From Bacteroidetes/Chlorobi group bacterium ChocPot_Mid (GTDB lineage Bacteria > Bacteroidota > Ignavibacteria > Kapaibacteriales > UBA2268), in assembly GCA_003731675.1 (NCBI GenBank), contig RCNQ01000138.1, forward strand, positions 1-21,501: 21,501 nt of DNA, given 5' to 3'. Below, in pieces: positions 17,048-21,501 of this stretch (position 1 is its first letter; every line of letters starts with the position of its first letter). Under the pieces are notes generated by a model. It was not told the origin of the DNA, ran no database searches, and saw only the letters and a list, made by a program, of their open reading frames with translations. A program made the translations under genes and the position numbers.

Positions 17048-17542
17048 ATGCCAAGAGACACAAAATTTACAAGACTGCAAAATAATTATGATGACGAAGT
17101 ATTTATGAGGGAAGCTTTAATCGAAGCTGAAAAAGCATTGAAATCTAATGATGTTCCCATTGGAGCTGTCGTTGTCAGAAATGGAATAATTATTGGCAGG
17201 GGATTTAATAAGGTAGAAAAAAAACAAAATTCCATAGCACATGCAGAATTGGTAGCTATTAAAAAAGCTCTGTCTGTGGTTAATTCAAAGCATTTATTGC
17301 AATGTTCCCTTTATGTAACTCTTGAACCTTGTTCAATGTGTTCAGGTGCTATAGTCTTATCAAGATTAAAAAGACTTGTATATGGAGCAAAAGACCCAAA
17401 ATCCGGGGCAAGCGGTTCTTTATTCTCAATAACTGATGACAATAGATTAAACCACAGATGTATTGTCACAGGTGGAGTTCTGGAAAAAGAATGTTCAAAA
17501 TTACTCACCGATTTTTTTAAACAACTCAGAAAACAAAAATGA
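17048..17542 (+). CDS. tadA: tRNA adenosine(34) deaminase
   Basis: 164 residues. The cytidine-deaminase-fold zinc site is complete: His65-Ala-Glu67 (HAE, Glu67 being the proton shuttle) and Pro94-Cys95-Ser-Met-Cys98 (PCxxC). VPIGAVVV (36-43) and the VYGAKDPKSGASGSLFSI stretch are typical for TadA. It converts A34 to inosine in the anticodon of tRNA-Arg(ACG). The first ~17 residues before DEVFMREAL are longer than usual; the ATG at 17048 sits one base after the upstream stop, pointing to coupling. The 3' end overlaps rsmI by 4 bases (ATGA). No loss of any catalytic residue. Confidence 0.95.
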   Translation: MPRDTKFTRLQNNYDDEVFMREALIEAEKALKSNDVPIGAVVVRNGIIIGRGFNKVEKKQNSIAHAELVAIKKALSVVNSKHLLQCSLYVTLEPCSMCSGAIVLSRLKRLVYGAKDPKSGASGSLFSITDDNRLNHRCIVTGGVLEKECSKLLTDFFKQLRKQK

Positions 17543-18300
17543 TAAATAAAAATTCTAAGAAATATGACCACATAAGTTCTTCCAATGATTCAGGAACCTT
17601 TACACAACAAGTATCTGATTGTGGTATTTTATTTATTGTTCCTACACCAATTGGGAATTTTGAGGATATTACAATCAGGGCAATAAAAGTACTGTCGGAA
17701 GCTGATATAATAGCGTGTGAAGATACAAGGCATTCAGGAATTTTACTTAAACACCTTTCAATTATTCCACGAAGATTACTCAGCTATCACGAACATAATG
17801 AAAAATCACGTTCTATTGAAATTATTCAGGAAATATTATTAGGAAAAAAAGTTGCTTTAATCACTGATGCTGGTTCACCTCTGATTTCAGACCCGGGATT
17901 AACTTTAGTTGGTGAAGCAATTGTTAATAATATAAAAATCATTGCTCTTCCTGGTGCCACAGCAATAATACCAGCGTTATCAGGGAGTGGCTTTAATTGT
18001 GATAAGTTTACTTTTCTTGGTTTCCCTCCACAGAAAAAGGGGAGAGCCACTTTTTTGAAAGAACTCGAGAATATTTCTCACACAACTATTCTTTACGAAT
18101 CTTCTCATAGAATTTTAAAACTTCTTGATGAGTTAAATGAAATGTATAATGATAGCTTCAGGATTTGTATTGCACGTGAGATAAGTAAAATTCACGAAGA
18201 ATACATAAGAGGGACAGCTTTACAATGTAAAGAAAACTTAATAAAAAACAATTCAGTCAAAGGAGAATTTGTTGTGCTTATCAGTAAAGAAGTTTATTAA
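17539..18300 (+). CDS. rsmI: 16S rRNA 2'-O-ribose C1402 methyltransferase
   Basis: 253 residues, SAM-dependent tetrapyrrole-methylase fold. The family blocks are all present: GILFIVPTPIGN (29-40), DIIACEDTRHSG (56-67), ALITDAGSPLISDPG (106-120) and IALPGATA (135-142), then LGFPPQKKGRA (160-170) and ILYESSHRI. It methylates the ribose of C1402 in 16S rRNA in the decoding centre. The start overlaps tadA by ATGA. Residues 1-27 (MINKNSKKYDHISSS...) are an extra polar N-terminus; there is no in-frame ATG closer to the conserved start, so the extension appears real. It ends the housekeeping operon. Confidence 0.95.
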   Translation: MINKNSKKYDHISSSNDSGTFTQQVSDCGILFIVPTPIGNFEDITIRAIKVLSEADIIACEDTRHSGILLKHLSIIPRRLLSYHEHNEKSRSIEIIQEILLGKKVALITDAGSPLISDPGLTLVGEAIVNNIKIIALPGATAIIPALSGSGFNCDKFTFLGFPPQKKGRATFLKELENISHTTILYESSHRILKLLDELNEMYNDSFRICIAREISKIHEEYIRGTALQCKENLIKNNSVKGEFVVLISKEVY

Positions 18301-18401
18301 TAAAGATTTGCTTTTGATAATTGATTATAATTTATCTTTTGATTAAATATCGGAAATTCGTATTTTATAAAAAAATTTTTAACAATTAGTTTTAAATTAA
18401 G

Positions 18402-21400
18402 ATGAACTTCACAAAAGTAATAACAATTTGTGTGTTATTTTTACTTTATTTCAATGGTTTGTTCTCACAAAACCTTACAATCATCAATTTAAGTACGATA
18501 GAATATCCAAAAATAAAAGCATCTTTTTATGCTTTTGATGTGGACGGACGATTAATTAAAGATTTGAAGAAAGATGACTTTTCTGTGAACGAAGAAGGTA
18601 TTTCACGAGAAGTTACATTTTTATCATGTCCCGACTTCGAGCAACCAGAAGCACTGTCTTGTGTTTTGGTTATAGATAATTCAAGTTCAATGAGGGGATA
18701 TCGTTTGCAGTTAGCTAAAAATGCTGCAAGAGCATGGGTTAATGCATTGCCTCCAGGTAAAAGTGAAGTTGCTATTACGAATTTCAATGACAACAGTAGT
18801 ATTCTGACTGATTTTACGACTGACAGAAATAAATTACTTTCCACAATTAATTCCATTTATTACAAAGGCAATACAAATTATAATGCTGCACTGTTAGACC
18901 CTCCCGCAGGTGCCGTCAAAATTGCTAAAAATGGTAAATACAAAAGAGTTATTGTTTTCCTTACAGACGGTCAACCAAACTTTTTTCCTGAACAGGAACA
19001 AATAATCAAAGAAGCTCAGGAAAATGATATAATTATTTATTGCGTTACTCTTTATATGCCAGCACCGGGTTGTATTAAGCAATTTTCCGAAAGAACAGGT
19101 GGCGAGTGGTTCGAAAATGTTACAAAAATTGAGGAAGCTGAAGAAATCTATCGTAAAATTCTGTTGAAAGTAATGCTCGATAAACCATGCGAGTTGGAAT
19201 GGTTATCTGATGCAGGTTGCAATATAACTGTGCGTGAACCAATAATTACTGACACCTTGCATAATATTTCAGCTACAAAAAAATATATTATACCTGTAAC
19301 AAATCGTTCTTATTTAAAAATTATACCCAGCTCAATTAGATTTCCTGTTTTTGAACCTGGGAAAAATTATGATACTACTTTAAAAATTATTGCTGTAAAT
19401 GCTAATTATGACAATATTGAAACTGATTTAAAAAATCCATCTTTCGAACTGTCAAAGACAAAATTTTCTTTGAATAGTGGTGACAGTATTAATTTAAAAG
19501 TAACATTTCATTGTACAGACACTCTTTTTAAATATAGTAAAATCAGGTTCACAAGCTCAGAATGTTCTTCAGAATTATATGTGAGCGGAGGTGATTTTAC
19601 AAGCTTCGGAAATGAAAATACATTAAAGGTTACTCATCCTAATGGTAAAGAAGTTTTTCTGGTAGGACTTGATACATTAATTACTTGGGAAGGAGTAACA
19701 CCTGATGATACTGTCCAAATTGATTATAGCTATGACAATGGTATAAACTGGACAACAATTACAAAACAAGGTCTTGGATTAAGGCACTCTTGGGACACTA
19801 TACCAAATACACCCAGCAATAAATGTATAATGAGAGTTAAAAAAATCTCAGGGAGCAGTTATTATAGTATCATTGGATATGGTTACATCAAAGCTATGGA
19901 ATATAGCCCTGATGGAAGTATACTTGCATTAGCCTCCTCGACAGGACATATAATGTTACTAAATCCCGAAACCGGTGATATAATAAAAAGCTTTGTTGCT
20001 CATGATACAAAAGCGACAGTGTCCTCAAGTGGTGTATCTTCCATAAATTTCAATCACGATGGAACTAAATTAGTCAGCAGTGGTTATGATGGCAAAATAA
20101 AAGTCTGGGACCTGGATTTGGGGAAGTCAATTCTTGAAATCAATGCAGGATATGTTGTCGAATCTGTTTGCTTTAATCCAGAAGGTACATTAATAGTCAG
20201 TGGCGGTTCAGGTAAGCTAATTCATCTTTGGAATATAGAAACCGGAGATTCTGTTCAATCCTTTGTAGCTCATCCATCAGGCACCACTGTTGTTAAATTT
20301 TCTCCAAATGGTTCCATTTTTGCAAGTGGTGGAAATGATGCTAAAATAATGATATGGAATATTGATAATCCATCTCTCAATTATACATTATCCGGTCATA
20401 GTGCAAGGGTAAATTGCCTTGACTTTAGCAAAGACTCTACGAGGTTGATAAGTGGAGGTAATGATAGAACGACACGTTTATGGGATTTGACAACAAAAAA
20501 ACAAATTAAGCCAATCGGTGCATTAGGTTATGTTTATTCAACAAAATTTTCACCAGATGGAAAGAAAATATACAGTAATTCCTCTGATAAACAAATTAAT
20601 GTTTATGATGGTTTGACAGGTAACAACATAGCAAATAAATCCCTTGATGATTATTATACTTTAGCTGTTTGTCCTGATGGAAAAGCAATTGCTTGTGCTG
20701 AACAGAACAGTATTACTATAAAAAGCTCTACTGATTTAACCGACTCGCTGATTTTTTCTAAAGGTCACAGAGGCAGTATTTCATTTATGGAGATTAGTAA
20801 TGACAATAAAACGATAGGTACAGTCGGTGCTGATACAACAATCAAAGTTTGGGATGCAAATAATAAAAAAATAATAAGAACTATACCAACTAACAAAATT
20901 GTTTTAAGTTTCGGTATGGATGCAAGTGCTTCTTATGTTGGAGCATTATTAAGAATCAATACGAATCAGTCAGTTGTTAATATCTGGGAAGTATCAACAG
21001 GCAGATTAATTCAAACTCTTCCTGATTCTCCATCATTATGGAATAAAATAGCCATTAATCCTGATGGTAATATTATTGCCTGTGGTTATAAATCAGGCGG
21101 TAGGGTTGACCTGATAAATTTAAAGACTGGTTTAACTCAGCGTATATTAACTGATGATGCTAAAATTGACCCGATACTATCAATTGCTTTTAGTAGCGAT
21201 GGTCAAAGGATTATTTGTTCTTCAGATAATAAAATATTTATGTGGGATGTTTTTGGAGGTAAGTTCATCGGTTATATTCAGGCACAGACTACTTATTCAT
21301 TATTCAGTCCGACACTAGAAACATTTACTTCTATTGGGAGCAACCTTGAATTATGGGATTCTTTCACAGGGAGGATTATAAATCAGATTCCTAATAAAGA

Positions 21401-21501
21401 TAATATTTCAACTATTACTTATAGTCCTGATGGCGTTTGGCTTGCTTCAGGTGCAAAAGGAACGGTTAACGGCAAAAATAGCAATATAAAACTTTGGGAA
21501 G
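18402..21501 (+). CDS. Secreted von Willebrand A plus WD40 repeat protein (3' end outside window)
   Basis: The frame is open from the ATG to the window edge, 1033 complete codons plus one base. A Sec signal (MNFTKVITICVLFLLYFNGLFS) comes first. Residues about 85-260 are a von Willebrand factor A domain with a full MIDAS: Asp92-x-Ser94-x-Ser96 (DNSSS), Thr158 in GNTNYNAAL and Asp189 in TDG. Residues about 260-400 are beta-rich, about 410-490 look like an Ig-like domain with ITWEG and YDNGINWTTI, and from about 490 on a run of WD40 blades is visible (IKVWDLD, IHLWNIE, IMIWNID, TRLWDLT, IKVWDAN, VNIWEVS, IFMWDVF, LELWDS). The end, where a T9SS sorting domain would be expected, is missing. Probably extracellular, metal-dependent binding; partner unknown. 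No SD is visible; 101 bp without a strong promoter precede it. Confidence 0.87.
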   Translation, partial: MNFTKVITICVLFLLYFNGLFSQNLTIINLSTIEYPKIKASFYAFDVDGRLIKDLKKDDFSVNEEGISREVTFLSCPDFEQPEALSCVLVIDNSSSMRGYRLQLAKNAARAWVNALPPGKSEVAITNFNDNSSILTDFTTDRNKLLSTINSIYYKGNTNYNAALLDPPAGAVKIAKNGKYKRVIVFLTDGQPNFFPEQEQIIKEAQENDIIIYCVTLYMPAPGCIKQFSERTGGEWFENVTKIEEAEEIYRKILLKVMLDKPCELEWLSDAGCNITVREPIITDTLHNISATKKYIIPVTNRSYLKIIPSSIRFPVFEPGKNYDTTLKIIAVNANYDNIETDLKNPSFELSKTKFSLNSGDSINLKVTFHCTDTLFKYSKIRFTSSECSSELYVSGGDFTSFGNENTLKVTHPNGKEVFLVGLDTLITWEGVTPDDTVQIDYSYDNGINWTTITKQGLGLRHSWDTIPNTPSNKCIMRVKKISGSSYYSIIGYGYIKAMEYSPDGSILALASSTGHIMLLNPETGDIIKSFVAHDTKATVSSSGVSSINFNHDGTKLVSSGYDGKIKVWDLDLGKSILEINAGYVVESVCFNPEGTLIVSGGSGKLIHLWNIETGDSVQSFVAHPSGTTVVKFSPNGSIFASGGNDAKIMIWNIDNPSLNYTLSGHSARVNCLDFSKDSTRLISGGNDRTTRLWDLTTKKQIKPIGALGYVYSTKFSPDGKKIYSNSSDKQINVYDGLTGNNIANKSLDDYYTLAVCPDGKAIACAEQNSITIKSSTDLTDSLIFSKGHRGSISFMEISNDNKTIGTVGADTTIKVWDANNKKIIRTIPTNKIVLSFGMDASASYVGALLRINTNQSVVNIWEVSTGRLIQTLPDSPSLWNKIAINPDGNIIACGYKSGGRVDLINLKTGLTQRILTDDAKIDPILSIAFSSDGQRIICSSDNKIFMWDVFGGKFIGYIQAQTTYSLFSPTLETFTSIGSNLELWDSFTGRIINQIPNKDNISTITYSPDGVWLASGAKGTVNGKNSNIKLWE

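Noticed and set aside
18301..18401. Terminator after rsmI (AAAGAT/ATCTTT)
   Set aside because: Only a 6-bp A/T stem with a long loop; not distinguishable from chance in this composition.

Overview
The window is AT-rich bacterial DNA and most likely comes from the Fibrobacterota-Chlorobiota-Bacteroidota (FCB) group. The evidence is four complete or nearly complete secreted proteins ending in type IX secretion system (T9SS) C-terminal sorting domains (YPNP/NPNP motif, then a beta-rich tail ending in a basic or Ile/Val-rich strand), a fifth secreted repeat protein cut by the window edge, many genes without a Shine-Dalgarno (SD) site, and a squalene/hopanoid-type gene. I cannot resolve class or genus; Ignavibacteria/Kapabacteria-like lineages would fit.

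Layout. (1) 1-2102, minus strand: an efflux operon of a TetR regulator, a TolC-family outer membrane protein and the start of a lipoprotein that is probably the periplasmic adaptor. Its upstream region holds three 13-bp direct repeats and a 21-bp inverted repeat. (2) 2289-9679, plus strand: three T9SS cargo genes. They encode a protein with carboxypeptidase-regulatory-like repeats, a large trimeric-adhesin/tail-fibre-like protein with an S74 chaperone domain, and a small beta-propeller protein. (3) 9721-11253, minus strand: trigger factor with a histidine-rich C-terminal tail, then a heptanucleotide array, then tRNA-Leu(UAG). (4) 11360-12697: hydroxysqualene dehydroxylase HpnE. (5) 12717-15680, minus strand: a T9SS protein with Asp-box (BNR) repeats and three fibronectin-III-like domains. 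(6) 15898-18300: a tight housekeeping operon of an aminotransferase, tadA and rsmI. (7) 18402 to the window end: a secreted von Willebrand A plus WD40 protein, incomplete.

The most striking element is at 5571-5696. A well-placed start codon (GGAGG, 5 nt spacing) opens a signal peptide whose hydrophobic core is encoded by an (ATTT)15 tetranucleotide tract at 5605-5667. In the sequence as given, the tract puts the start out of frame with the 873-codon adhesin frame that follows. Deleting one unit (14), or any count equal to 2 modulo 3, would join them into a complete T9SS cargo protein of about 908 residues. This looks like a phase-variable (contingency) surface protein in which the repeat is itself the signal-peptide core. 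Two other in-frame or leader repeats (36 bp in the trigger factor tail, 7 bp just upstream of its ribosome binding site) suggest that simple-repeat variation may be a recurring feature of this genome.
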